DNA from: Brevinema_A sp051649605
Lineage (GTDB): Bacteria; Spirochaetota; Brevinematia; Brevinematales; Brevinemataceae
Assembly (NCBI GenBank): GCA_051649605.1
Contig: JBOFHK010000008.1
Span: 1 to 64,000 of the forward strand
Direction of reading: 5' to 3'
DNA length: 64,000 nt
Part shown: one piece after another, positions 24,869-33,904 of the stretch
How positions within the stretch are numbered: position 1 is the stretch's first letter
Layout: the number at the start of each line of letters is the position of its first letter
Translations under genes and position numbers: made by a program
Notes under the pieces: model-generated
Seen by the model: the letters and a program-made list of their open reading frames with translations, nothing else
Told to the model about the DNA's origin: nothing
Database searches by the model: none

Positions 24869-26158
24869 TTAATGTCTTTGGTAATTTTTAACCACTTCCG
24901 AGAGCGGAATTGTCTTTGTAGAAGTACATGTTATAGTTTCTAGCAAATAAGATAGTACTTTTTCACGTATTGCTTCATTTTTGATAGAACTTTTTACTTC
25001 TAGGCTAAGATGTTTTTTATAATCCTGTATAGGTAAACGATTGGATTGTGCATATCGATAGTAGTAATATTCTAATTCCTGCTCCTCAACAGTGATTTTT
25101 TGTTCTTCAGCTATTTGTTCTAACCAAATTACGAACGCTAAGCCTTCCAAAGAATCAACAGGAAGTTGGGCAAATTTATCTAGGATATTTTTAGAAGAAG
25201 AGATAATATTCAATGCAATTTCTTCTTTTAATACTTCTTTTTCGGCGGTTTTTACCACTAAATCACGAAGATTGTTCAACCACAAACTTTTTGGTAGTTC
25301 GACCGTTAACATTTTTCCTATAGTATTAGATAGTATTTCAGCTTTTTGGGAATTGTTATATTGTAATACTATATTTTCAAATTGTGTTTGAGATTGTTTA
25401 TGATACTCATCTTTTGTTTTAAAAGGTGTTTTTTCGGCGATTTCTTCATCAGTAACATTCTTCCAGTTTTTTGCTCGTAAAATATCGGTAATTTTTACTT
25501 CTAAAGGATCAGAAATTTTACCAATAAATTCGGGAAGATACCCTGAAAGCTCATCAAAGGCAATTGTAAAAGTTTCGTCTAATTTTTTACCTAAGAATAG
25601 TTCTAATTTACTGGAATCAAAAGATGCTTCTTTTTTTTCTCCTTGATAATCAGCATTTAAAACTTCAACTTTAATCAGATCAAACTCTTGGACAGAACCT
25701 TTACTACTTTCCAATAATTGAATTTGTCGACATAAGGTGTCTTCTATAAATTGTTGATCCATCTCACAAGCTTCATAACTGATTTTTAGGGAAGATAAGT
25801 TAATAGTATTCGTAATGATAGGGTATATTTCATACACTAAGCTAAAGATAAATTCTTTATCTTTAGAAAGTCCACCAATAGGATTAAAACGAGGTTGTCC
25901 GTAAAGTGGAGTTTTTTGATTCTCAATATAGTGTAAAGCTTCTTTCATAAGAATATCTGAAACTAAATTCACCAACTCTGGAGGATTTGTTTTTGTAATA
26001 ATATCTATCGGTACCTTACCTTTTCTGTAGCCTGAAAGAGAAAAACTTTTTTGAAGTTGGTGTAATGCGGTATCAAAAGCATTATTTGTTTCTTCTGTTG
26101 AACAGAAGACAAAAAGCTGTCTGAGGGCATCAGGGTAAGTTTTTAAATGAAAAGTCAT
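24869..26158 (-). CDS. tig: Trigger factor
   Basis: Trigger factor binds the ribosome exit tunnel and folds nascent chains. The 429-residue protein has the order of the family. The ribosome-binding N-terminal domain contains SLSGYRKGKVPIDIITK (about residue 35), a variant of the GFRxGKxP signature. The isomerase-like middle domain includes VQEFDLIKVEVLNADYQG near residue 165. A long helical C-terminal chaperone arm follows. The isomerase part is divergent, so prolyl isomerase activity is uncertain. It follows a small secreted-protein gene after 23 bp and shares its promoter. Confidence 0.88.
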   Translation of the reverse strand: MTFHLKTYPDALRQLFVFCSTEETNNAFDTALHQLQKSFSLSGYRKGKVPIDIITKTNPPELVNLVSDILMKEALHYIENQKTPLYGQPRFNPIGGLSKDKEFIFSLVYEIYPIITNTINLSSLKISYEACEMDQQFIEDTLCRQIQLLESSKGSVQEFDLIKVEVLNADYQGEKKEASFDSSKLELFLGKKLDETFTIAFDELSGYLPEFIGKISDPLEVKITDILRAKNWKNVTDEEIAEKTPFKTKDEYHKQSQTQFENIVLQYNNSQKAEILSNTIGKMLTVELPKSLWLNNLRDLVVKTAEKEVLKEEIALNIISSSKNILDKFAQLPVDSLEGLAFVIWLEQIAEEQKITVEEQELEYYYYRYAQSNRLPIQDYKKHLSLEVKSSIKNEAIREKVLSYLLETITCTSTKTIPLSEVVKNYQRH

Positions 26159-26181
26159 TTATGGATCTCCTTTAAAATGTT

Positions 26182-26727
26182 TTAAATATTTTCTAATAGT
26201 ATTTTTTGTTTGATAAGTTGATCAGAATCGTAAGCTTGAAATTCCAAAATAAAATTTTGTGTGTCGTTAGAAAGGTTGATTTTTTCTAAATTGATATACA
26301 ATAAGGGGGGCGTACTATTACTACTATTTTTTGTGGATTGAATATAACTAATCATATCAAAGGTGCCTGTTTGGGATTTAAGATTTTTTGTCTGATATTT
26401 TTGATATTTACTTTCGAGAAGTTCTTGTAAATATTGAGAAAATAACATCTCATTAGTATTAATACTCCATAAATAAGAAATAGAAGAAAGGCGCTGAGTA
26501 CGAAAGTAAAAAATTAAACGCATCGGCTTATTGAATAAATTACCAGTATATACCAATCTATTATTATTAGTGCATGAAGGAATCAATTGATATTCTTGTA
26601 GTTGGGATTCACGATTTAAAACAAAAGAATAGGATTCACCAAACTGATATCCTCGAATACCAATTTCGGAAGAATATATAGAGATAGATAGAAATAACCA
26701 TAATAAAGTATAATAAATATAATTCAT
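26182..26727 (-). CDS. Secreted hypothetical protein upstream of tig
   Basis: The 181-residue product has an N-terminal signal segment (MNYIYYTLLWLFLSISIYSSEIG) and a mature part that begins GIRGYQFGESYSFVLNRE. No known domain is recognised. The pattern of alternating strands with FYFRTQRLSSISYLWSI suggests a small beta-rich periplasmic protein. It shares an mRNA with tig. Function unknown. Confidence 0.6.
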   Translation of the reverse strand: MNYIYYTLLWLFLSISIYSSEIGIRGYQFGESYSFVLNRESQLQEYQLIPSCTNNNRLVYTGNLFNKPMRLIFYFRTQRLSSISYLWSINTNEMLFSQYLQELLESKYQKYQTKNLKSQTGTFDMISYIQSTKNSSNSTPPLLYINLEKINLSNDTQNFILEFQAYDSDQLIKQKILLENI

Positions 26728-26734
26728 AATAGAT

Positions 26735-26764
26735 ATTATGCGTTATTTTATGAACTTTTGTCAA
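26735..26764 (-). promoter_or_regulatory. Sigma-70 promoter of the secreted protein-tig unit
   Basis: On the minus strand TTGACA (26759-26764), 18-bp spacer, CATAAT (26735-26740). Confidence 0.75.
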
Positions 26765-26895
26765 GATTTTTATTTTTTTGATTTAACGTGAAGGGGATTT
26801 TAAAAATTATTTACCTATACTATGATATATGATAGTAGTAGTGAATGAAGGTTATTGATGAGGACAATCCTTAAATATTTAAAATCATTATTTGC

Positions 26896-26924
26896 TTGAC
26901 AAAAGTAAGAGGACTTGATATACT
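26896..26924 (+). promoter_or_regulatory. Sigma-70 promoter of the DUF302 gene
   Basis: TTGACA at 26896-26901, 17-bp spacer, TATACT at 26919-26924. Confidence 0.85.
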
Positions 26925-26960
26925 AGATTGTATCCTAATTATTGGATAAAAGAGGTTTTT

Positions 26961-27395
26961 ATGATGAGAAAAATGTTATTCTTGATGGTATTGTTTTCAT
27001 TAAATAATATCTATGCTCAAGAAGTGACGAAAAAAGAAGTACAGGTATCGGTTGATCAAGCGGTAAAAGAACTTAAAACGATTATGAAATCTAAAAATCT
27101 TACTATTTTTGCAGAATTGGATCATCAAAAAGCAGCCAAAACTGTAAAATTAGAGATGCCCGTTGCTAAAGTACTTATCTTTGGGAATCCTGCTGTTGGA
27201 ACAATGCTTATGAATGATAATATTGCTTGGAGCTATGAGCTTCCTCTAAAAATAGCTATTTATCAAGATCCTAAAGGGCAAACATGGATTCAATATAGAA
27301 CGATGGCTAAAGATGTTACTAGCTCCAAAGATAAAACTCCGATTATTGACAATATGAATGCGTTATTAAAAAATCTTGCTGACTCTATCAACTAA
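26961..27395 (+). CDS. Secreted DUF302-family protein
   Basis: The ATG at 26961 follows AGAGG and gives a signal peptide (MMRKMLFLMVLFSLNNIYAQ). The 125-residue mature part matches the DUF302 pattern: VDQAVKELKTIMKSKNLTIFAELDHQKAAK, then PVAKVLIFGNPAVGTMLM and the C-terminal YQDPKGQTWIQYRT. DUF302 proteins are small periplasmic or cytoplasmic alpha/beta proteins of unknown role. It is a single-gene unit with its own strong promoter. Confidence 0.85.
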   Translation: MMRKMLFLMVLFSLNNIYAQEVTKKEVQVSVDQAVKELKTIMKSKNLTIFAELDHQKAAKTVKLEMPVAKVLIFGNPAVGTMLMNDNIAWSYELPLKIAIYQDPKGQTWIQYRTMAKDVTSSKDKTPIIDNMNALLKNLADSIN

Positions 27396-27794
27396 CATTT
27401 TTAGTTTTTTTAGTTCTACTATAACGATAAAATATAGCTACTATTTCTTAAAGTGATCGATTAATTACTGGAGATTATCTTTTCTCCAGCAATTAATCGA
27501 TCAAATATATCTCTTATTTATATCCATCTTGAACATCATAAAGGTAAGATTTTCTACCTATTGATACTTTAATATATCTGTTTACTTTTTTACTATTCTA
27601 AAATTTTGTGTTCCATAGTTACTTTTCTGTAATAAAATTGTTGTATTCTTTGGTTTGATTATGGAGATAATATGGTATTTTTAACTATCTATTTTTTTTA
27701 TTGAATTTTTATTAAATAAAGAATTGACAGAAAAATTTTCTGTTGTATAATAATAGTTAGAAATATACACTAAAATAAATGAGAAGGAGTATTT
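27396..27794. other. 400-bp intergenic region with hairpin and operator-bearing promoter
   Basis: GATCGATTAATTACTGGAGA at 27455-27474 pairs with 27483-27502 over 20 bp with one mismatch. It is followed by AAATATATC rather than a T-run, so it may be a terminator of poor quality or another structure. The promoter of the EIIC gene follows at 27724-27751. No other gene is seen. Confidence 0.6.
27724..27751 (+). promoter_or_regulatory. Promoter with palindromic operator, EIIC copy 2
   Basis: TTGACA at 27724-27729, 16-bp spacer, TATAAT at 27746-27751. The spacer contains the perfect palindrome ACAGAAAAATTTTCTGT (27727-27743). The same element occurs in the promoter of the GH2 gene (29195-29211) with one change. 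Confidence 0.85.
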
Positions 27795-29084
27795 ATGAAT
27801 CCAGGATTTTTTGAAAAAATAGAACAGCCATTACTAAATTTGGCTGCTAAAATTGAAGGAAATAAATATATTTCAGCAATCCGTAGAGCTTTTGTGATGA
27901 TGATGCCTTATATTATGATAGGATCTCTTTTTTTAATGATAGAAGCTTTTCCTCTTCCTGCGTATCAAAACTTTATGAAAAGCACTTTTGGAGACAACTG
28001 GGGAAGTATTATTAGCTTACCCTTGAAGGCAACATTTGATATTATGGCCGTATTTATTGCATTTTTGGTGGGGCAACAATTAGCCAAACAATTCAATTTG
28101 GATGATATTTCTGTAGGGCTTTGGTCTTTAGTTGCATTTTTAATGCTTACGCCTTACGGTCAGATCCCTGATATTGGTACTGCTATTCCCCTAACTTGGC
28201 TGGGTAGCCGAGGAATGTTTGTTGCTATGATTGTTGGATTATATACTGCTGGAATATATAAAATATTTATTGATAAAAAAATCTATATCCAAATGCCTGA
28301 TGGTGTTCCCCCCGAAGTTATAAGAGCCTTTCAATCTCTGGTGCCAGGTCTAGTGATTACTACGGGGGCATTTATTGTACGTCTGGTCATCGAACAAACA
28401 CCTTATGCTACTCTCCATAACTTAATTTATACAGTATTAGCGTTACCACTAGTCGTATTGGGTACTTCCTTCATGGGAGCTATTTTAACGGTAATCGCCA
28501 TTTCTGTCCTTTGGTCTGTTGGTATTAATAGTGGATCGATGGTAAATGGTTTTGTTCGACCTTTTTGGTTAGAAAATCAAGCCCAAAATCTTGAAGCTCT
28601 ACGTGCTGGAGAACCTCTTCCCCATATTATTACAGAACAATTCTTTGATATTGTTTGGATGGGAGGAGCTGGAGCTACTTTGAGTTTACTACTAGCGATC
28701 TTCCTTTTTGCACGAAGTAAGCATGTACGTGGTATTGGTACATTGAGTTTAGTACCTGGATTGTTCAATATCAACGAACCGATTCTTTTTGGGCTTCCGA
28801 TTATTCTCAATCCTGTTATGTTGATACCATTTAATATTGTTCCTATAGTGTTTGTTATTACTCAATATATTGCGATGTCTATTGGTTTGGTTGCAAGACC
28901 TATAGGGGTTATTTTTCCTTGGCCAACTCCTGCATTAATTAGTGGATTTCTAACTGTTGGTGGGATTTCAGGCACATTAATGCAATTGTTTAATTTGATA
29001 TTAGGGGCATTAATTTATCTTCCATTCTTAAAAATTATTGATAAAGCAAGCCAAATGAACGAACAAAAAGAAATACACTCGTAA
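27795..29084 (+). CDS. PTS permease EIIC, lactose/cellobiose type (copy 2)
   Basis: The 429-residue membrane protein is a CelB/LacE-type EIIC, homologous to the copy at 14.6 kb. Landmarks are AIRRAFVMMMPYIMIGSLFLMIE near residue 34, the loop MPDGVPPEVIRAFQSLVP near 170, and FNINEPILFGLPIILNPVMLIP near 326. The gene lies upstream of a GH2 enzyme and a ROK kinase under a shared operator, so the substrate is probably a galactoside or other disaccharide. No EIIA or EIIB gene is present. The TAA stop is the first base triplet of a 33-bp terminator stem. Confidence 0.88.
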   Translation: MNPGFFEKIEQPLLNLAAKIEGNKYISAIRRAFVMMMPYIMIGSLFLMIEAFPLPAYQNFMKSTFGDNWGSIISLPLKATFDIMAVFIAFLVGQQLAKQFNLDDISVGLWSLVAFLMLTPYGQIPDIGTAIPLTWLGSRGMFVAMIVGLYTAGIYKIFIDKKIYIQMPDGVPPEVIRAFQSLVPGLVITTGAFIVRLVIEQTPYATLHNLIYTVLALPLVVLGTSFMGAILTVIAISVLWSVGINSGSMVNGFVRPFWLENQAQNLEALRAGEPLPHIITEQFFDIVWMGGAGATLSLLLAIFLFARSKHVRGIGTLSLVPGLFNINEPILFGLPIILNPVMLIPFNIVPIVFVITQYIAMSIGLVARPIGVIFPWPTPALISGFLTVGGISGTLMQLFNLILGALIYLPFLKIIDKASQMNEQKEIHS

Positions 29085-29150
29085 TAGAAAAAATTTGAAA
29101 AATAAAACGCCTGTTAAACAGGCGTTTTATTTTTCAAATTTTTTCTATTA
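29082..29150. terminator. Exceptional 33-bp perfect hairpin after EIIC copy 2
   Basis: The arms 29082-29114 and 29118-29150 are perfectly complementary around a TAA loop. The GC-rich core (ACGCCTGT) is flanked by A and T runs, so it can terminate in both directions, and the left arm begins with the stop codon of the EIIC gene. A second repeat (AACTATTATTTT, 29150-29161, with 29168-29179) abuts it. Confidence 0.85.
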
Positions 29151-29191
29151 ACTATTATTTTTATAACAAAATAATAGTTGTATAATTTCTC

Positions 29192-29219
29192 TTGACAGAA
29201 AAATTTTCTATCGTATAAT
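29192..29219 (+). promoter_or_regulatory. Promoter with palindromic operator, GH2 gene
   Basis: TTGACA at 29192-29197, 16-bp spacer, TATAAT at 29214-29219. The spacer carries ACAGAAAAATTTTCTAT (29195-29211), 16 of 17 bases identical to the operator of the EIIC promoter 1.5 kb upstream. Confidence 0.85.
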
Positions 29220-29270
29220 AAAATTAGTATTATAGATTTTATTTAATATAAAGTCAATGGAGAACTAAGA

Positions 29271-31508
29271 ATGAGAAATATTTTAATGATTAATGACCAT
29301 TGGATTTTTATGGAACACTGGGATGATTCTCTTATAAAAACCAAAGGTAAAGGAGAAATAGTAACGATCCCTCATGCAATGAAAGAAATAGATCTGCATT
29401 ATGCAGATGAATCGTTATTATGGCTCATTTCAGGATACCAGCGAGAGTTAATAGTTATACCAGAATGGAAAGGAAAGCGTGTTATTCTTCGTTTTGAAGG
29501 AGTTATGGCTGTTGGAGAACTTTTTGTTAATGGACAATCAGTTATTGAACATAAGGGGGGGTATACTCCTTGGGAAGCAGATATTACTGATTATATTATT
29601 GAAGGTACTAATTTGTTGACTGTCAAAGTTGATAGCCGTGAACGGGAAGATGTTCCTCCTTTTGGAGCACAAATTGATTACCTTTGTTATAATGGAATCT
29701 ATAGAGAAGTTTCTCTCCGTATTGTTGATCCTATTAGTATTCAAGAGATTCTTATATCCCAAAAAAATGCTTTAACGACACCTATACTTGTAGGCTCGAT
29801 CCGAATATGCAATCCAAGTAATATTAAAAAAGATATAACTCTTAGCTTATCTATAGATGACCAGTCTAAATCAATTTTCACGGAAGAATTTCCAGTCTCC
29901 TTAACAGGAGAACTTATGCAAGATATTCCTATTTGTTCTACTATCGAGAAATCAAAAATCATCCTATGGTCTTTAGAGAACCCATATCTTTATCAAGTTT
30001 CTGCTTCTATAGGAGAAGATAAAATTCACCGTAGTTTTGGGTTTAGAGAAGCGTTATTTACTGCTCAAGGTTTTTTTCTTAACGGAGTAAAAATAAAACT
30101 ACGAGGATTGAATCGCCATCAGAGCTTTCCTTATAAAGGGTATGCCATGCCAGCACGTGCACAAAAAAAAGATGCAGATATTTTAAAATATGAGTTAGGG
30201 CTTAATTTAGTTCGAACGTCTCACTATCCTCAATCTCCTCATTTTTTAGATCGCTGTGATGAAATAGGGTTACTCGTGTTTGAAGAAATACCAGGTTGGC
30301 AGTATATTGGTGATCTGGCATGGCAAGAATTATCGATACGTTATGTACAACAAATGATAGAGCGGGATATTCATCATCCATCGATTATTTTATGGGGGGT
30401 AAGGATTAACGAAAGTAATGATAATCACGATTTTTATACAAAAACTAATGCTTGCGCTCATAATCTTGATCCAACACGGCAAACAGGCGGAGTTCGTTGT
30501 ATCTCTCACAGTGAAATGCTCGAAGATGTTTATACTATGAATGATTTTATTCAAAATCACGAAAGAGAAGCACTGCGAGGTCAGAAAGAAGTAACAGGAT
30601 TGACGGAATATGTCCCTTATTTAGTTACTGAATATAACGGACATATGTACCCTACAAAAAGTTATGATCAAGAAGAACGACAGGTAGAGCATACCCATCG
30701 TCATTATCGTATTATTGCAGCCGCTGGTCAAGATAAATATATCTGTGGTTCAATAGGATGGTGTGCTTTTGATTACCACACTCATGCTGATTTTGGGGCT
30801 GGTGATCGTTTTTGCTATCATGGGGTAATGGATATTTTTCGTATTTCGAAATTTGCAGCAGGAGCTTATAAAGCACAGAATACAACCAAACCGTTTTTAC
30901 AAACTATTTCTGTATGGGCTCGTGGGGAACGTTCTGAGGGTGGGGTACTCCCTTTGATGATTTCTACAAATTGTGATTATATTAAAATTTACTTTGGTGA
31001 TCATGAGCTAGGTCTTTTTTTTCCAGCAGAAGGAAGGTATAGAGGGATTCCACACCCTCCTGTGATCGTAGAGCCGTGGAGATGTCCAAGTAATCTACCT
31101 TCTTTTATTGATCGAGGATGGGGGGATAGATGGCATAACTGTAAAATTGAAGGGTATATAAATAGTCAATGTGTCATTTCTCAAGAAATGGTATCTCACC
31201 CGATTCTATATTCTCTCGAAGTAGTGGCTGATGATAAAGAGCTTAATGCTCCAGTAAATGGTGATACTTGGGATACGACAAGGATTACAGTTATTGCAAA
31301 AGATCAGGTTGGGAATAGATTACCTTATATCAATCTTCCTATTCAGATTAATATTAAGGGAGGGGCAAAACTAATTGGTAATGAAATGGTGGCACTTGAA
31401 GGAGGAGTATACGCATTTTGGGTGCAAACGACTCACGCTGAAGATATTATGATTGAAGTAGCGACCCCTCTGTTTATAACACCAAAATTAATATTACCAG
31501 TTAAATAG
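29271..31508 (+). CDS. Glycoside hydrolase family 2 enzyme (beta-galactosidase-like)
   Basis: The 745-residue protein has the GH2 order: N-terminal sugar-binding jelly roll (RFEGVMAVGELFVNGQSV near residue 70), immunoglobulin-like domain, then the barrel beginning LRGLNRHQSFPYKGYAMP near residue 280. In the barrel are NLVRTSHYPQSPHFLDRCDEIGLLVFEEIPGW, the acid/base region HPSIILWGVRINES (glutamate of NES) and the nucleophile region VTEYNGHMYPTKSYD. A C-terminal immunoglobulin/Big_1-like domain follows. There is no signal peptide, so it acts in the cytoplasm on an imported glycoside. Beta-galactosidase is the likeliest activity, but beta-glucuronidase or mannosidase cannot be excluded. It has its own operator-bearing promoter and precedes a ROK kinase. 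Confidence 0.85.
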   Translation: MRNILMINDHWIFMEHWDDSLIKTKGKGEIVTIPHAMKEIDLHYADESLLWLISGYQRELIVIPEWKGKRVILRFEGVMAVGELFVNGQSVIEHKGGYTPWEADITDYIIEGTNLLTVKVDSREREDVPPFGAQIDYLCYNGIYREVSLRIVDPISIQEILISQKNALTTPILVGSIRICNPSNIKKDITLSLSIDDQSKSIFTEEFPVSLTGELMQDIPICSTIEKSKIILWSLENPYLYQVSASIGEDKIHRSFGFREALFTAQGFFLNGVKIKLRGLNRHQSFPYKGYAMPARAQKKDADILKYELGLNLVRTSHYPQSPHFLDRCDEIGLLVFEEIPGWQYIGDLAWQELSIRYVQQMIERDIHHPSIILWGVRINESNDNHDFYTKTNACAHNLDPTRQTGGVRCISHSEMLEDVYTMNDFIQNHEREALRGQKEVTGLTEYVPYLVTEYNGHMYPTKSYDQEERQVEHTHRHYRIIAAAGQDKYICGSIGWCAFDYHTHADFGAGDRFCYHGVMDIFRISKFAAGAYKAQNTTKPFLQTISVWARGERSEGGVLPLMISTNCDYIKIYFGDHELGLFFPAEGRYRGIPHPPVIVEPWRCPSNLPSFIDRGWGDRWHNCKIEGYINSQCVISQEMVSHPILYSLEVVADDKELNAPVNGDTWDTTRITVIAKDQVGNRLPYINLPIQINIKGGAKLIGNEMVALEGGVYAFWVQTTHAEDIMIEVATPLFITPKLILPVK

Positions 31509-31578
31509 CTTACTTACTGATTATCCAAAAAAACGACAGTATTTATTATCTAAAAAACTTATGAAAAAGAGGTCAACT

Positions 31579-32445
31579 ATGAGAACAGTGGCAGGAATTG
31601 AAGGAGGAGGGACGAAATTTGTCTGTGGGATTGGTAATAATAGAGGGGAAATTCTTGATTCGATACGGATTGATACTACTAGCCCAGAACAGACCATGAA
31701 AGAAGTTATTCAATATCTAAAAATAAAATCTTTTGATGCGATAGGGCTGGGTGTTTTTGGCCCAGTAGAGCTAGATATTAACGCATACAATTATGGACAG
31801 ATATTGAACACTCCAAAGCAAGAATGGAATTTTTTTAATATTTACCAATCTCTAAAAAAAGAGTTTGATTGCCCAATTATCGTAGAGCATGATGTAAACG
31901 TGGCACTACTGGGTGAACTCAAATGGGGAGCTGCTCAGAATCTAAGAAATGCTGTTTATTATACGATAGGAACAGGAGTAGGTTTAGGAGTATGGCTAGA
32001 TAGTCGATTTTATCATGGAGAATTACATTCTGAGGCGGGTCATATATTAATACCGATATTACCTGAAGATACGGAAAAACTAGGTTCTTGCCCTTTTCAT
32101 AATAATTGTTTAGAAGGATTGGTTTCTGGTCCAGGGATATATAGCCGTTTTGGTAAAAAAGGAGAAGAAATTGTTGAAGATTCTCCTATTTGGGATAATA
32201 TTGCTTATTATTTGGCCATTGCTTGTGTCAACACCACATACTGTTTTGCTCCACAACGAATTATCTTAGGAGGGGGGATTATGAATGTCCCCACAGTGCT
32301 TCCTAAAATCAGAAAATACTATCTTCAACTATTAAATGGGTATAATCAAAAAGACATTTTTGCTAATACAGAGGAATTTATTGTTAGAGCATCGTTGAAA
32401 AATGATCCTGGATTACGAGGGTCGTTTGCCTTGGTATTGGATTAA
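31579..32445 (+). CDS. ROK-family sugar kinase (fructokinase-like)
   Basis: The product phosphorylates a hexose with ATP. It starts VAGIEGGGTKFVCGIG (phosphate-binding loop) and contains the ROK signature GTGVGLGVWLDSRFYHGELHSEAGHILI near residue 137, with the catalytic aspartate earlier in VEHDVNVALLGE. The zinc-site region SCPFHNNCLEGLVSGPGI near residue 175 is typical of ScrK/GmuE fructokinases, so fructose or mannose is more likely than glucose. The ATG at 31579 follows AAGAGG; the upstream ATG at 31561 lacks a site. It lies 70 bp after the GH2 gene and no terminator intervenes. Confidence 0.87.
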   Translation: MRTVAGIEGGGTKFVCGIGNNRGEILDSIRIDTTSPEQTMKEVIQYLKIKSFDAIGLGVFGPVELDINAYNYGQILNTPKQEWNFFNIYQSLKKEFDCPIIVEHDVNVALLGELKWGAAQNLRNAVYYTIGTGVGLGVWLDSRFYHGELHSEAGHILIPILPEDTEKLGSCPFHNNCLEGLVSGPGIYSRFGKKGEEIVEDSPIWDNIAYYLAIACVNTTYCFAPQRIILGGGIMNVPTVLPKIRKYYLQLLNGYNQKDIFANTEEFIVRASLKNDPGLRGSFALVLD

Positions 32446-32501
32446 GAGATAAGGAGTACGCTCCGACCTAAGTTTCACAACATGTATTGGAGTGTTTGGT
32501 G

Positions 32502-33005
32502 CTATGTAATACTTGATTCTTTGGGGGTCATCATGGCACTCATTGTACATTCACAGACTAATTCTCCATCGACATAAGCTTTTGCTTCAAAACTATTAAT
32601 AACACGTGTAAATGAAGTTTGGTCTTCAGAAAGCGACTCTCGCCTTTTGGTTACAGTAACATGGTAATCTAAACGATCTCCAGGAATAACTGGTTTACGG
32701 AATTTTACTCCGTCGATTCCCATAAAAAACATTAAAATCCCATCGGTATGTAGTTTGGGGTAGCGGTTTTTTAATTGAGTTAAAGCAATAAATCCAGCAC
32801 ATTGTGCTAAACCTTCTACTTGGAGTACTCCTGGCATTACAGGTGCATCTGGAAAATGTCCATTAAAAAAATCTTCGTTAATGGTTACATTTTTGTACCC
32901 TTTACCGTCTTCTTCATTGACTTCTAACACTCTATCAACTAAAAGCATGGGAAAACGATGAGGGAGTAATTTGGTAATCTCTTTGATGTCAAAGTAAGAG
33001 GGCAT
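32502..33005 (-). CDS. fabZ: 3-hydroxyacyl-ACP dehydratase
   Basis: FabZ dehydrates beta-hydroxyacyl-ACP in fatty acid elongation. The 167 residues carry the hot-dog fold landmarks LLPHRFPMLLVDRVLEV near residue 13, FFNGHFPDAPVMPGVLQVEGLAQ near 46 (catalytic histidine in NGHFP and glutamate in QVEGLAQ), and KFRKPVIPGDRL near 97. It has an AAGGAG site and a strong promoter upstream; it is not linked to other fab genes here. Confidence 0.93.
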   Translation of the reverse strand: MPSYFDIKEITKLLPHRFPMLLVDRVLEVNEEDGKGYKNVTINEDFFNGHFPDAPVMPGVLQVEGLAQCAGFIALTQLKNRYPKLHTDGILMFFMGIDGVKFRKPVIPGDRLDYHVTVTKRRESLSEDQTSFTRVINSFEAKAYVDGELVCECTMSAMMTPKESSIT

Positions 33006-33044
33006 ATTTTTCTCCTTAAGTTTTTATAACTATTATTTTTAATA

Positions 33045-33073
33045 AGTATAAAGGACTCTCTTTTTTTTGTCAA
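33045..33073 (-). promoter_or_regulatory. Sigma-70 promoter of fabZ
   Basis: On the minus strand TTGACA (33068-33073), 17-bp spacer, TATACT (33045-33050). Confidence 0.85.
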
Positions 33074-33081
33074 TCTAGTTC

Positions 33082-33110
33082 TTGTATCTTTTTATAATAT
33101 TAGTTATAAT
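33082..33110 (+). promoter_or_regulatory. Probable sigma-70 promoter of the RNase H gene
   Basis: TTGTAT at 33082-33087, 17-bp spacer, TATAAT at 33105-33110, back to back with the fabZ promoter. Confidence 0.6.
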
Positions 33111-33135
33111 AACAAAAAGATATAATGAGGAATGA

Positions 33136-33804
33136 ATGGTAGTAGGATATCAGGAATTATTAATAGAAAGTTCTCGATTTATTGAATTTTTATCTCTGTT
33201 AGGAGTACACGCGGAAAGGGTCGAAAACAGCTTTCGTGATTATCATGTAAAACTCTTAGTAGATAATATGATAGTAATTTTATATTATAAATCCAGTAAA
33301 CAAACTTTTTCTATAGGGACTCAAGAAATAAAAAACACCATACAGAAAACTGATATAGAAAACTTATGGTATCGATTTCAATATCCAGATCTTCAAGAGT
33401 TTAGCGGATTGTGTGCTTATGTGGATGGCTCTTTTTACCAAAATCAAGTTGGTTGGGGAGTTGTTTTAGTGGAAAATAATCAGATTGTGTATACCTTAGG
33501 GGGGAGATTAGAAGACTCTACATCAAGTGTATCTCATCAAATTGCAGGAGAAATTCAAAGTGTTTTGGAAGCATTATCTTATGCTGTTCATCATGGATAT
33601 TCGACGATTACTATTTTTTATGATTATGTTGGTCTCCAGAAATGGGCTACAGGAGAATGGAAAGTAAAAAGTGAGGTGGCACAGAACTATCGTATCGAAC
33701 TACAGAAATATTCTATACAAATTACGTGGTGTAAAATTGCTGCACACACAGGAAATCGATTTAATGAAATGGCTGATAAAATAGCAAAAGGATTGAACGT
33801 CTAA
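33136..33804 (+). CDS. RNase H type 1 with N-terminal extension
   Basis: The C-terminal 135 residues form an RNase HI domain with the acidic metal ligands in place: LCAYVDGSFYQNQVGWGVVL (aspartate near residue 97), HQIAGEIQSVLEAL (glutamate), IFYDYVGLQKWATGEWK (aspartate) and CKIAAHTGNRFNEMADKIAK (histidine and last aspartate). Such enzymes cut the RNA strand of RNA-DNA hybrids. The first 90 residues are a separate alpha/beta segment of unknown role; it is not the usual hybrid-binding motif as far as I can tell. The ATG has a GAGG site. It is not linked functionally to its neighbours. Confidence 0.85.
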   Translation: MVVGYQELLIESSRFIEFLSLLGVHAERVENSFRDYHVKLLVDNMIVILYYKSSKQTFSIGTQEIKNTIQKTDIENLWYRFQYPDLQEFSGLCAYVDGSFYQNQVGWGVVLVENNQIVYTLGGRLEDSTSSVSHQIAGEIQSVLEALSYAVHHGYSTITIFYDYVGLQKWATGEWKVKSEVAQNYRIELQKYSIQITWCKIAAHTGNRFNEMADKIAKGLNV

Positions 33805-33820
33805 ATTTTATTCAAAAAAC

Positions 33821-33850
33821 TTGACTATGAATTGTTGTTTTTGTTATAAT
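33821..33850 (+). promoter_or_regulatory. Sigma-70 promoter of asnA
   Basis: TTGACT at 33821-33826, 18-bp spacer, TATAAT at 33845-33850. Confidence 0.75.
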
Positions 33851-33904
33851 GGTAATTATTATACTTGTTTATAATGGAAAATTATGAGAATTAGGAGTAC
33901 AAAT

